IMG/VR virus record: IMGVR_UViG_3300025647_004030
Location: 1-21,337 of that record
DNA from: a virus
Strand: one strand, 5' to 3'
Length of the DNA stretch: 21,337 nt
Positions 14,499-21,337 of the stretch are shown here, piece after piece; position 1 is the stretch's first letter; each line of letters opens with the position of its first letter. The translations under genes were made by a program, and so were the position numbers. Below the pieces are notes generated by a model. That model ran no database searches. It had not been told where the DNA came from and was given only the letters and a program-made list of their open reading frames with translations.

Positions 14499-14565
14499 AC
14501 ATTTATTTAGTTGACTATTTTTTGCATACTAAATACGAATGATATAAACTAGCGAGATTTAAGAT

Positions 14566-15333
14566 ATGAAAAAAATTGTACTATGTACTGGAGGATATGA
14601 TCCTATTCATTCTGGCCATATTGCGTCGTTTAAAGAATCAAAATGTTTAGGAGATTACTTAATAGTAGGTCTAAATTCCGATGAATGGTTAGCACGAAAA
14701 AAAGGAAAACCGTTTATGCCAATGCACGAACGTATGTGTATTGTAAACAACTTGGAAATGGTAGATCAAACGATAACATTTTCTGACGACGATAATACTG
14801 CATGTGATGCTATCGAATGTTGTTTAGCACAATATCCTGATTATGAAATTATATTTGCAAATGGTGGAGATAGAGAATCGACTAATATTCCCGAATATAT
14901 TAAATATAAAGATAACAGTAGAGTCACGTTTAAATTTGGAGTTGGCGGATCGACAAAGAAAAATAGTTCTTCTTGGATATTAGAGGAATATAAAAATCCA
15001 AAAGTTGAAAGACCGTGGGGCTGGTATAGAGTCTTAAATGATAAAAAAATATACAAAGTTAAAGAACTAGTGATCCAACCCCATAAACAATTGTCAGTTC
15101 AAAGACATACTAATAGAGCTGAACATTGGTATGTGTTAAGCGGCGAATGCGTTGTATATACTGAATGGATGGACTTGCCTTATACAACAACATTACGTGC
15201 AAACGACACAGGGTACGTAATTCAGCCAGGTGTATGGCATCAAGGGATAAATCAAACTGACAACCCCTGTTATATATTAGAAGTTCAATATGGACTAGAG
15301 TGTGTCGAAGATGACATAGAACGGAGAGATTAA
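14566..15333 (+). CDS. cytidylyltransferase fused to a phosphomannose-isomerase-type cupin
   Basis: A two-domain fusion of 255 residues. Residues 1-140 are a nucleotidyltransferase: LCTGGYDPIHSGHIASFKES carries HxGH (H15-H18), followed by VGLNSDEWLARKKGKP, the substrate loop FANGGDRESTN and KKNSSSWIL, matching HldE/TagD-like cytidylyltransferases. Residues 148-250 are a cupin of the type II mannose-6-phosphate isomerase kind: ERPWGWYR, IQPHKQLSVQRHTNRAEHW, GYVIQPGVWHQGINQ, with metal-type His residues H173, H181, H187 and H225. It may make an activated sugar-alcohol or sugar for the neighbouring transferases. ATG 14566 has little Shine-Dalgarno. Its stop overlaps the next start by one base. 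Confidence 0.85.
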   Translation: MKKIVLCTGGYDPIHSGHIASFKESKCLGDYLIVGLNSDEWLARKKGKPFMPMHERMCIVNNLEMVDQTITFSDDDNTACDAIECCLAQYPDYEIIFANGGDRESTNIPEYIKYKDNSRVTFKFGVGGSTKKNSSSWILEEYKNPKVERPWGWYRVLNDKKIYKVKELVIQPHKQLSVQRHTNRAEHWYVLSGECVVYTEWMDLPYTTTLRANDTGYVIQPGVWHQGINQTDNPCYILEVQYGLECVEDDIERRD

Positions 15334-16010
15334 TGATACCAATTTTTATAGGATATGACCATAGGGAAGCAATAGCATATCATGTTTGCTCTAACTCTAT
15401 AATTAGACTAGCATCTACACCTGTTAGTATTTCACCACTTGCATTAAATTTATTGTCTACTTACTCTGAAGAACATACAGATGGTAGTAATAACTTTATT
15501 TACAGTCGATTTTTAGTACCTAGCTTAATGGATTACAAAGGTTGGGCTATTTTTATAGACGGTGACATGATTGTTAGAGATGATATTTTAAACTTATGGA
15601 ATTTAAAGGACGATTCAAAAGCTGTAATGGTAGTAAAACATTCATATAAAACCCGATTAACTGAAAAGTATCTTGGAGCAAAAAACGAAGACTATCCAAG
15701 AAAAAATTGGTCAAGTGTAATTTTGTGGAATTGTGGCCATAAAGCAAATCAACAAGTAACTACTAATTTTGTACAACATGCATCAGGTGCAACAGTGCAT
15801 CGATTTACATGGTTAGACGATTCCTTAATTGGTGAGTTGCCTATTGAATGGAATTGGCTACCTGATGAATTTGGAGATAATGCGTCAGCTAAATTATTAC
15901 ACTATACACTAGGAACACCGTGCTTTCACGATTTTTCATTAACTAATATGGCAAACGAGTGGCATAGAGAACGTATATATACAGAATATTCACAACAACA
16001 GCACCTTTAA
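15333..16010 (+). CDS. GT8-like glycosyltransferase
   Basis: 225 residues with PIFIGYDHREAIAYHVCSNS (characteristic N-terminus), FIYSRFLVPSL, WAIFIDGDMIVRDD (DxD, D76-D78), WSSVILWNCGH and the closing LLHYTLGTPCFHDF, the HxxGxxxP-like metal site of the family 8 GT-A fold. It should transfer a sugar from a nucleotide sugar to an unknown acceptor. Coupled by a one-base overlap to the cytidylyltransferase-cupin gene; the next gene starts one base after its stop. Confidence 0.85.
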   Translation: MIPIFIGYDHREAIAYHVCSNSIIRLASTPVSISPLALNLLSTYSEEHTDGSNNFIYSRFLVPSLMDYKGWAIFIDGDMIVRDDILNLWNLKDDSKAVMVVKHSYKTRLTEKYLGAKNEDYPRKNWSSVILWNCGHKANQQVTTNFVQHASGATVHRFTWLDDSLIGELPIEWNWLPDEFGDNASAKLLHYTLGTPCFHDFSLTNMANEWHRERIYTEYSQQQHL

Positions 16011-16011
16011 T

Positions 16012-16809
16012 ATGATAGCAATAGATAACACTGATGAAATTGTCAAATGTCTTGCTAAAGGTGGGAAAGCAAGATTTATTGATGATTATAAAGATTTAAA
16101 AACCGCCCACATTAATGAAGCAGTTATTTTTAGAAGTATGACTCAACGTAAAACAGTTGCATTATGCGAACAACAAACACGCAACTACTTTTACATTGAT
16201 ACAGGATATATTGGAAATTTAGAAAAACGGAAAGTGTGGCATAGAGTAGTCCCTAATAATATGCAGCACACTACTCCTAATTACAATTTACCTGATAAAC
16301 GATTTAAACTAATTAGTAAAGATAAACCATACTTACCATTTACAGAATGGAAAACTAAAGGATCTGCTATTCTAATTGTTACTCCGTCTGACAAACCGTG
16401 TATGTTTTATGGAGTCGATCGTGATACTTGGTTAAATGAAACTATAACTGAATTAAAGAAATATACAGATCGTCCTATAATTGTTCGAGATAAATTGTCT
16501 CGAAGAGAACGGGTAGGAGCTAACAACATATATAATCAATTTATTAATGATAATATATATGCAGTAGTTACATATAATAGCATTGCCGCAATAGAAGCTA
16601 TAGGATTTGGAATACCAGCATTCACTTTAGCTCCTACAGCAGCAGACGATTTATGTTTAAAAGATTTATCAAAAATAGAATCACCGTTGTATAGTGATAC
16701 TGAAAAAGTTGTTAAATGGCAGCACTGGTTAGGATATTGTCAATATACTCCTAAAGAAATGTTAAACGGATCTGTCTTTAAATTAATAGAGGAGTATAAT
16801 TTACAATGA
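16012..16809 (+). CDS. GT-B-like protein, capsule-synthesis type, paralogue 1
   Basis: 265 residues. The second half has the nucleotide-binding half of a GT-B-like fold, with AVVTYNSIAAIEAIGFGIPAF, a block like that of capsular polysaccharide (KpsC/S-type) or CDP-glycerol glycerophosphotransferase-like enzymes. The first half contains NYFYIDTGYIGNLEKRK and HRVVPNNMQHT. The closing WQHWLGYCQYTPKEML matches the end of the next two related proteins. Substrate unknown. The stop shares ATGA with 16806-17741, so translation is probably coupled. Confidence 0.65.
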   Translation: MIAIDNTDEIVKCLAKGGKARFIDDYKDLKTAHINEAVIFRSMTQRKTVALCEQQTRNYFYIDTGYIGNLEKRKVWHRVVPNNMQHTTPNYNLPDKRFKLISKDKPYLPFTEWKTKGSAILIVTPSDKPCMFYGVDRDTWLNETITELKKYTDRPIIVRDKLSRRERVGANNIYNQFINDNIYAVVTYNSIAAIEAIGFGIPAFTLAPTAADDLCLKDLSKIESPLYSDTEKVVKWQHWLGYCQYTPKEMLNGSVFKLIEEYNLQ

Positions 16810-17741
16810 CTATTACAGTAGCTTCATACTTAATGGGTATCCCTCCGGGCAATACTAACTTGGAAAAGCCAGCTATAATTGTTAATTTTATAGAAGGTGT
16901 ATGGCGTGCAGGGGATGATGGGACTATTGTAACTGATTACACTCCTGTAAATACTGATGTTGCAGTTATACAGGGTTTTGTGCATGAAAATAGTAAAAAT
17001 GCCCCACATTTGCAACTGAGAAAAGCAGTATATGAAAATCAAATAGCAAATAAAAAACGAACTATTATCGTAGATAGTAATTTATTTTTATATGCTGATC
17101 CAAAAAATACAAATAAATTTTTACGATATAGTTATGATGGGATATTTCCAAATACCGGCGAATATTGTAATAGTGATCCAGACCCATCTCGATGGGAGCT
17201 TATTAAAGATAAACTAGGCATTGATTTAAAACCTTGGAATATCGGTTCTGGTAAAACTATCTTAATTTGTTGTCAACGAAATGGCGGATGGAGTATGAAC
17301 GGCCAACAACTAATACCGTGGCTATTAAAAACTATTAGAAGTGTTCAACTTTTTACTAAAAAGCCAATAGTAGTAAGATTTCATCCAGGTGACAAAAAAG
17401 CTAAAGATCATAGTAGAACATTATCTAGATACAAGTTAAAAAATGTGTCAATTTCTAGTGCAGAAAATTTAACGCACGATTTAGTAGACGCACACGCAGT
17501 TATTAGTTATAATTCAAGTCCAGGTGTAGTTGCTGCAATTGAAGGAGTTCCAGTGTTTGTACTAGACCCGCAACGAAGCCAAGCATCGCCTGTTGCACAT
17601 ACAAATCTACGAGATTTAGATAATCCTCGAGAATTTGATAGGTCAGTATGGATACAACAGATGGCACAAATGCACTGGACATTAGACGAATTAAAAGATG
17701 GAACTGCGTGGAAACATTTAAGACAATGGGCAATAAAATGA
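16806..17741 (+). CDS. GT-B-like protein, paralogue 2
   Basis: 311 residues. After an N-terminal domain (VASYLMGIPPGNTNLEKPA, FVHENSKNAPHLQLRKAVYE), the second half reads KTILICCQRNGGWSMNGQQL, PIVVRFHPGD and HAVISYNSSPGVVAAIEGVP, with the same block order as 18570-19412 and a weaker match to 16012-16809. It ends in MAQMHWTLDELKDGTAWKHL. This is probably a capsular/polysaccharide-type transferase; acceptor unknown. It overlaps both neighbours by four bases (ATGA), typical of a single co-translated unit. Confidence 0.68.
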   Translation: MTITVASYLMGIPPGNTNLEKPAIIVNFIEGVWRAGDDGTIVTDYTPVNTDVAVIQGFVHENSKNAPHLQLRKAVYENQIANKKRTIIVDSNLFLYADPKNTNKFLRYSYDGIFPNTGEYCNSDPDPSRWELIKDKLGIDLKPWNIGSGKTILICCQRNGGWSMNGQQLIPWLLKTIRSVQLFTKKPIVVRFHPGDKKAKDHSRTLSRYKLKNVSISSAENLTHDLVDAHAVISYNSSPGVVAAIEGVPVFVLDPQRSQASPVAHTNLRDLDNPREFDRSVWIQQMAQMHWTLDELKDGTAWKHLRQWAIK

Positions 17742-18580
17742 AAAATATAACATTTGTAACGACCTTTCACAAAGAAGGTTTAGAAGTATATGGGCAACGA
17801 TTTTTAGATAGTTTTTCTAACAATGTAGACACACGATGTAAATTATTAGTATATGCAGAAGACTGCACACCTAAAGTACATGATGAACGGATTATTGTAT
17901 ATGATGCAAAACAAAAATTACCCAAATTAAACCAATTTAAAGAAACATGGAAAGATGTACCAAAAGCAAATGGTAAATGTCCTTTTCCTGAAAAAAGACC
18001 TAGAGACTTTCAAAAAGAATTTAAATGGAATGCTATTCGATTTGCAAATAAAGTTTATGCAGTGTTTGATGCATGTGATACACTTAAAGAAGATTGGTGT
18101 GTTTGGATAGATGCTGATACTATAGTTCATTCACCTTGGATGTATGGCGAAATGATAGAGTTATTCCCTGATGACAAGTGGATAACGTATGTAGGACGAG
18201 GAAAAGGATCGCAAACTTGGCCTGAATGTGGGTTTTACGGTTTAAATTTAAATAACAATATTTGTCATATATTTTTAAAAACTTTTGAAAATATGTACGA
18301 AGATGCAGAGCATGGAATCTTTACATTGCAAGAATGGCACGATTCATTTGTATTTGGCACTATATTAGATAACTTAAAAAAGACTAATCCAAATGTACTC
18401 GATTATTCAGAAGATGTATATTTAACTATTGCTAAAACCGGTGGTGGGGGACATCCGTTAATTAACTCTGTACTAGGAAAATGGATCGATCATATGAAAG
18501 GTGATCGAAAGTTTAATGGAAAAAGTAAGAAAAAAGATTTAATGCAAGCTCGGACAGAACAGTACTGGAATGAGATTTAA
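17738..18580 (+). CDS. GT-A-type glycosyltransferase
   Basis: 280 residues from ATG 17738, chosen because it overlaps the preceding TGA as ATGA with GGG upstream; the longer in-frame start at 17648 lies in the previous gene. MKNITFVTTFHKEGLEVYGQ is a typical first GT-A strand, WCVWIDADTIVHSP (120-133) has the DxD motif (D125-D127), and GSQTWPECGFYGLNLNN and EWHDSFVFGTILDN match the acceptor side. The end is basic. It sits between two related GT-B-like genes, suggesting a multi-step glycan assembly unit. Confidence 0.75.
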   Translation: MKNITFVTTFHKEGLEVYGQRFLDSFSNNVDTRCKLLVYAEDCTPKVHDERIIVYDAKQKLPKLNQFKETWKDVPKANGKCPFPEKRPRDFQKEFKWNAIRFANKVYAVFDACDTLKEDWCVWIDADTIVHSPWMYGEMIELFPDDKWITYVGRGKGSQTWPECGFYGLNLNNNICHIFLKTFENMYEDAEHGIFTLQEWHDSFVFGTILDNLKKTNPNVLDYSEDVYLTIAKTGGGGHPLINSVLGKWIDHMKGDRKFNGKSKKKDLMQARTEQYWNEI

Positions 18581-19412
18581 ATTATGGACAGAGTACGGAG
18601 CATTAAATAGTGCTCCGGTATTTGAAGCATTTTCATCTGGATTACAAAAGTTTGGACATACGATTGTAACTAAAGATCAAGATGTTAATGTAATATGGAG
18701 CATTTTGTGGAAAGGCAGAATGCTCCATAATAAACAAATCTTTTACGATAATAAACCTGTTATTGTGTTAGAAGTAGGTAGTATTAAGAGAAATAGTACA
18801 TGGAAAGTTTTGTTGTATAATAATCAAAAAATGATCGATTACACAGCAAATAGTAATGATACAACTCGACCTAACCTATTAAACATAAAATTAATGCCCT
18901 GGAGAACTAAAGGGGATAAAATTTTAATATGTTGCCAAAATCCAAATAGTCAGCAATGGTATGGATTACCGCAAATGTCTAAATGGGTGTTAGATACTAT
19001 ACAAACTATTAGGCAACATACTAACAAGCCGATTTATGTCCGTCAACATCCTAGATCTAGATTTAATTTTAATGAGAATAAATCGTTGTTAATCTATAAT
19101 GAGATTCCTAAAAAAATAAAAAATACATACGACGAGTATGATCTCTCATTTGAAAATTGTCATGCAGTTATAAACTACAATTCAAATCCCGGTGTGCAAG
19201 CAATACTGCAAGGGTATCCAGTATTTTGCGATAGATCGAGTATTATTGCACCAGTTGGAAATTTAGATATTAATAACATTAATAAACCAATATGCCCAGA
19301 TAGAAGTGAATGGTTAGTAAAATTTTCACACACAGAGTACACTATTACAGAACTTGAAAAAGGAATGCCGTTAACTTTGTTGACTTTGCCGTTAGAATCG
19401 TGTAAAATATAA
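18570..19412 (+). CDS. GT-B-like protein, paralogue 3
   Basis: 280 residues. It shares with 16806-17741 the blocks DKILICCQNPNSQQWYG, WVLDTIQTIRQHTNKPIYVR, QHPRSRF and CHAVINYNSNPGVQAILQG, then CPDRSEWLVKF and YTITELEKG. The N-terminal half (MRFKLWTEYGALNSAPVFEA) differs. Such gene families in phage glycan clusters often build variable surface glycans. The start overlaps the end of 17738-18580 by eleven bases. Its last codons contain the promoter at 19380-19408. Confidence 0.68.
   Translation: MRFKLWTEYGALNSAPVFEAFSSGLQKFGHTIVTKDQDVNVIWSILWKGRMLHNKQIFYDNKPVIVLEVGSIKRNSTWKVLLYNNQKMIDYTANSNDTTRPNLLNIKLMPWRTKGDKILICCQNPNSQQWYGLPQMSKWVLDTIQTIRQHTNKPIYVRQHPRSRFNFNENKSLLIYNEIPKKIKNTYDEYDLSFENCHAVINYNSNPGVQAILQGYPVFCDRSSIIAPVGNLDINNINKPICPDRSEWLVKFSHTEYTITELEKGMPLTLLTLPLESCKI
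19380..19408 (+). promoter_or_regulatory. sigma70-type promoter for the 19434 gene and uvsW
   Basis: TTGACT (19380-19385) and TAAAAT (19403-19408) are separated by 17 bases. The -35 matches the one at 5286. It lies at the end of the preceding gene and would start near 19415, about 20 bases before the ATG at 19434. Confidence 0.55.
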
Positions 19413-19433
19413 TTTTTAATAGTGACTATATCT

Positions 19434-20630
19434 ATGATAGATAAACAATTAATCAATAATAGCATTGTATCTGCAATGACTACTATTAAGACACTTACTC
19501 GCACTGAACACTGTGTGTTAACTCGCAGTAATCGTCTTTTGTTAAAAGAAACGAAGTTATCAAATGTGTTGTATCAACATATTTTAATAATCTTTGTAAA
19601 ACATGGGTATACAATTAACGACTCTATTACACTGGAACAATTAAAAGAATGGCTATTTAATTTATCAAATGATTCGATTAATTATGCTAATATAAATTGT
19701 ATAACTCGAAACATTAGTATTGTTGGAACACTTTCTAATAAAGAAATTAAACAAATTTGTAATATAATGCCAACTCATGTAGAACAATTTAAACTAGAAA
19801 ATAACTTAACTCGAATATATTTTTTTGCAATAGTTGAGTACGTAATTCCACCTATAGTAATAGGATTACTTGGAAAAAATATATATGTCGAAGATACATT
19901 ATTAGAAATGTATTTTCAAGTAAATGATTGTTTAACGCAATCTGAGAAATATTTATGCGGTATTAAAGACAATAAGCTGCATAATATTCCTAAAGAACTA
20001 AATGAGATCATTGTTAATGAAATAGGTGAGATAAATGAATCCACATATCTTAAATATGTAGATCGAAAATTTAGATATGGGTTTAATCTAGTACCTAAAC
20101 TGAAAGGTACGTCGTTAGTTGAGAAAATTGCTAATAGAGATTCTGTAGCAATGTATCATCCGTTAGATTGCAATAATATTACTAACTTACTAGATGCACT
20201 AATGCTACTAGATCGAACCCCAATACTAGTTGCTACTAGATCATCTAGCGGGTCTGCAATTACTAACATTGCAAAGTATCTAGAACCAAAAATACCATTA
20301 GAACAGCAGTGTTGTTTGATTGATTCAACAAACTCCTCTAATCAGCAAATTATTTATTCAAATACACAACTAGCAAATGAGATAAAAGAACTAAAGTTAT
20401 CTAAATTAATCAAAGCAGATACTAAAATAGTTTACGTTTCAGCAGTGCAATTACCAAACATCTTACTAAAAATATCATGGAAGCCTAGTACAGCACTAAT
20501 CGTTGATGCTCCTCTTTTCTCTAAAATAATAGCTTATATAACCATGCACTGCGACTTAATTATTCACGAAAGTCTTTACCTTAATACAATTTATGGAATT
20601 AACAATGGAACATTGCAAACTAATTATTAA
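19434..20630 (+). CDS. unrecognised protein of 398 aa upstream of uvsW
   Basis: From ATG 19434 (a GTG at 19422 is possible). I see no diagnostic domain. The first part is helical (MIDKQLINNSIVSAMTTIKT). The middle has an Asn/Ile-rich region and a Cys-poor run. Residues near 250-275 read LLDALMLLDRTPILVATRSS and GSAITNIAKYL, suggesting an alpha/beta fold, followed by KIVYVSAVQLPNILLKIS. This may be a Rossmann-like or helicase-associated domain, but I cannot name one. It has its own promoter and overlaps the 5' end of uvsW, so it may be expressed with it. Confidence 0.65.
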   Translation: MIDKQLINNSIVSAMTTIKTLTRTEHCVLTRSNRLLLKETKLSNVLYQHILIIFVKHGYTINDSITLEQLKEWLFNLSNDSINYANINCITRNISIVGTLSNKEIKQICNIMPTHVEQFKLENNLTRIYFFAIVEYVIPPIVIGLLGKNIYVEDTLLEMYFQVNDCLTQSEKYLCGIKDNKLHNIPKELNEIIVNEIGEINESTYLKYVDRKFRYGFNLVPKLKGTSLVEKIANRDSVAMYHPLDCNNITNLLDALMLLDRTPILVATRSSSGSAITNIAKYLEPKIPLEQQCCLIDSTNSSNQQIIYSNTQLANEIKELKLSKLIKADTKIVYVSAVQLPNILLKISWKPSTALIVDAPLFSKIIAYITMHCDLIIHESLYLNTIYGINNGTLQTNY

Positions 20631-21132
20631 CGACGAAGTAAACATTAAATTTGAAGGATTGCCTGTCGATGTTAGGCGAAAAATAGCATCAGCATTAAAG
20701 TTTCAAGTACCATATGCTAAGTATATGCCACAATATAAATTAGGTAGGTGGGACGGAACTGTTGCATTTTTTGGAATTGGCGGAGTAGGGTATCTTAATC
20801 ATTTGCCTACTATAATTGAGATATTAGCTAATAACAATATAGAAATTTCAGAAATTGAAGATAACCGAAATTTAGTTCAACTAAATTTCAGCGAGATTAC
20901 ATCAAGATTTTGGGCAGATCAGAATGTTAGATGGCCAGAAGGGCATCCTGCTGAAAATGAAGAAATTATGCTTAGAGATCATCAAGTAGATGTAATTAAT
21001 GCATTTTTAAAAAATCCACAAGCATTACAAGAAGTAGCAACTGGAGCTGGAAAATGTTTAACATACGATTCTACTATAATGATTGATGTTGAAAATAAAG
21101 ACTTTTATAATTTTATGATAAACAACATCTAA
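20605..21132 (+). CDS. uvsW, part 1: UvsW helicase N-terminal extein plus 25-aa N-intein
   Basis: From ATG 20605 (preceded by GGA; the ATG at 20593 has no Shine-Dalgarno) the extein has about 150 residues. It begins with the UvsW N-terminal domain (VDVRRKIASALKFQV, YMPQYKLGRWDGTVAFFG, matching T4 FRYGNWDGRI). It continues with the helicase Q/motif I region LRDHQVDVINAFL and EVATGAGK. At that Lys of Walker A an intein begins: CLTYDSTIMIDVENKDFYNF, ending MINNI at TAA 21130. The protein remodels branched DNA and unwinds recombination intermediates with UvsX. It overlaps the preceding gene by 26 bases. Confidence 0.85.
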   Translation: MEHCKLIINDEVNIKFEGLPVDVRRKIASALKFQVPYAKYMPQYKLGRWDGTVAFFGIGGVGYLNHLPTIIEILANNNIEISEIEDNRNLVQLNFSEITSRFWADQNVRWPEGHPAENEEIMLRDHQVDVINAFLKNPQALQEVATGAGKCLTYDSTIMIDVENKDFYNFMINNI

Positions 21133-21337
21133 TAGTAATGCTAACACTGTTACAATCATTAAACTTTTAAATAACTATTACAAGAGAAACTTGATGAAAT
21201 TTAGCACACACATAGGCAAACTAGCACACATTATCGAAAAATATAAAGGAATTAAGTTAAAAGATAATGTTGAAGAAGATATTAGAGATCTTAAATGTAC
21301 AGTTAAAACACCGTCAGGTGACACTGGTATTAACTAT
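21055..21337 (+). other. intein in UvsW Walker A, probably split (third atypical kind)
   Basis: The 25-residue N part starts at Cys 21055. The probable C-intein begins at ATG 21194 (AAGAGA before it) and runs off the window: MKFSTHIGKLAHIIEKYKGI, then DIRDLKCTVKTPSGDTG, the usual strand before block B. Unlike the other breaks, no stop closes the downstream frame between 21128 and 21194, so a single frameshift could also explain the gap. The split reading is favoured by the four other split inteins. Confidence 0.72.
21194..21337 (+). CDS. uvsW, part 2: UvsW part 2: C-intein, partial at window end
   Basis: This frame is open from ATG 21194 to the edge (48 codons). It contains intein-like sequence ending TPSGDTGINY. 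The UvsW C-terminal extein, starting within Walker A with Thr or Ser, must lie beyond the window. The start is inferred from AAGAGA (21183-21188) and from the analogous layout in terL and uvsX. Confidence 0.6.
   Translation, partial: MKFSTHIGKLAHIIEKYKGIKLKDNVEEDIRDLKCTVKTPSGDTGINY

Noticed and set aside
14511-14548. Promoter for the cytidylyltransferase gene (TTGACT or TTGCAT with TATAAA)
   Set aside because: Spacings are wrong (26 or 15 bases) so I did not annotate it.
19175-19504. Minus-strand ORF of 109 codons
   Set aside because: It lies opposite the GT-B-like gene and the orphan, has no recognisable motif and no ribosome site.
1-21337. tRNA genes, CRISPR arrays, insertion sequences or attachment sites
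   Set aside because: No cloverleaf-like, repeat-spacer, transposase or integrase sequence was seen while reading both strands; this is a visual check only.

Overview
The window is a stretch of an AT-rich, gene-dense genome of a T4-like (Straboviridae/Kyanoviridae-type) marine myovirus. The diagnosis rests on a T4-type large terminase (gp17), gp32 single-stranded DNA-binding protein, UvsX recombinase, a UvsY-like mediator and the start of UvsW helicase, interleaved with accessory genes of the kind found in aquatic phages. Genes are tightly packed with short or negative spacings and all but one lie on the + strand. The host cannot be read from the sequence; a marine Gram-negative bacterium is the most likely guess.

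Layout: 1-413 is the 3' end of a probable virion/fibre protein. 463-3057 encodes the large terminase in three consecutive ORFs, broken by two naturally split inteins. 3069-5276 holds an unrecognised 446-aa protein and a HEXXH metallopeptidase. 5277-5607 is a regulatory interval with sigma70-like promoters, one late-type promoter and a 28-codon ORF, leading to gp32 (5608-6603) and an intrinsic terminator. 6667-10184 encodes UvsX, again in three pieces, broken by two more split inteins; the second has a free-standing EDxHD (Vsr-like) homing endonuclease gene between its halves. A small acidic protein and a UvsY-like mediator follow. 10891-11829 is a PiT-type phosphate permease. 11831-19412 is a surface-glycan block: GT25-like, GT-A, FkbM methyltransferase, an antisense sulfotransferase, a cytidylyltransferase-cupin fusion, a GT8-like enzyme, another GT-A enzyme and three related GT-B-like proteins. 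19434-20630 is an orphan. 20605-21337 begins UvsW, interrupted by a fifth intein at Walker A.

The striking system is the set of five inteins, four of them clearly split (UvsW is very probably split), in three DNA-handling ATPases. Four sit inside nucleotide-binding or catalytic motifs or just after a DNA-binding loop (TerL Walker B, UvsX Walker A, UvsX after loop L2, UvsW Walker A); the other lies further on in TerL. Four use an atypical very short N-intein (34, 32, 15 and 25 residues), and only one carries a recognisable homing endonuclease. Each enzyme can become active only after two or three separately translated polypeptides find each other and splice. A second unexpected signal is a 29-bp perfect repeat shared by the gp32 start region and the 3' part of uvsX in a different reading frame.
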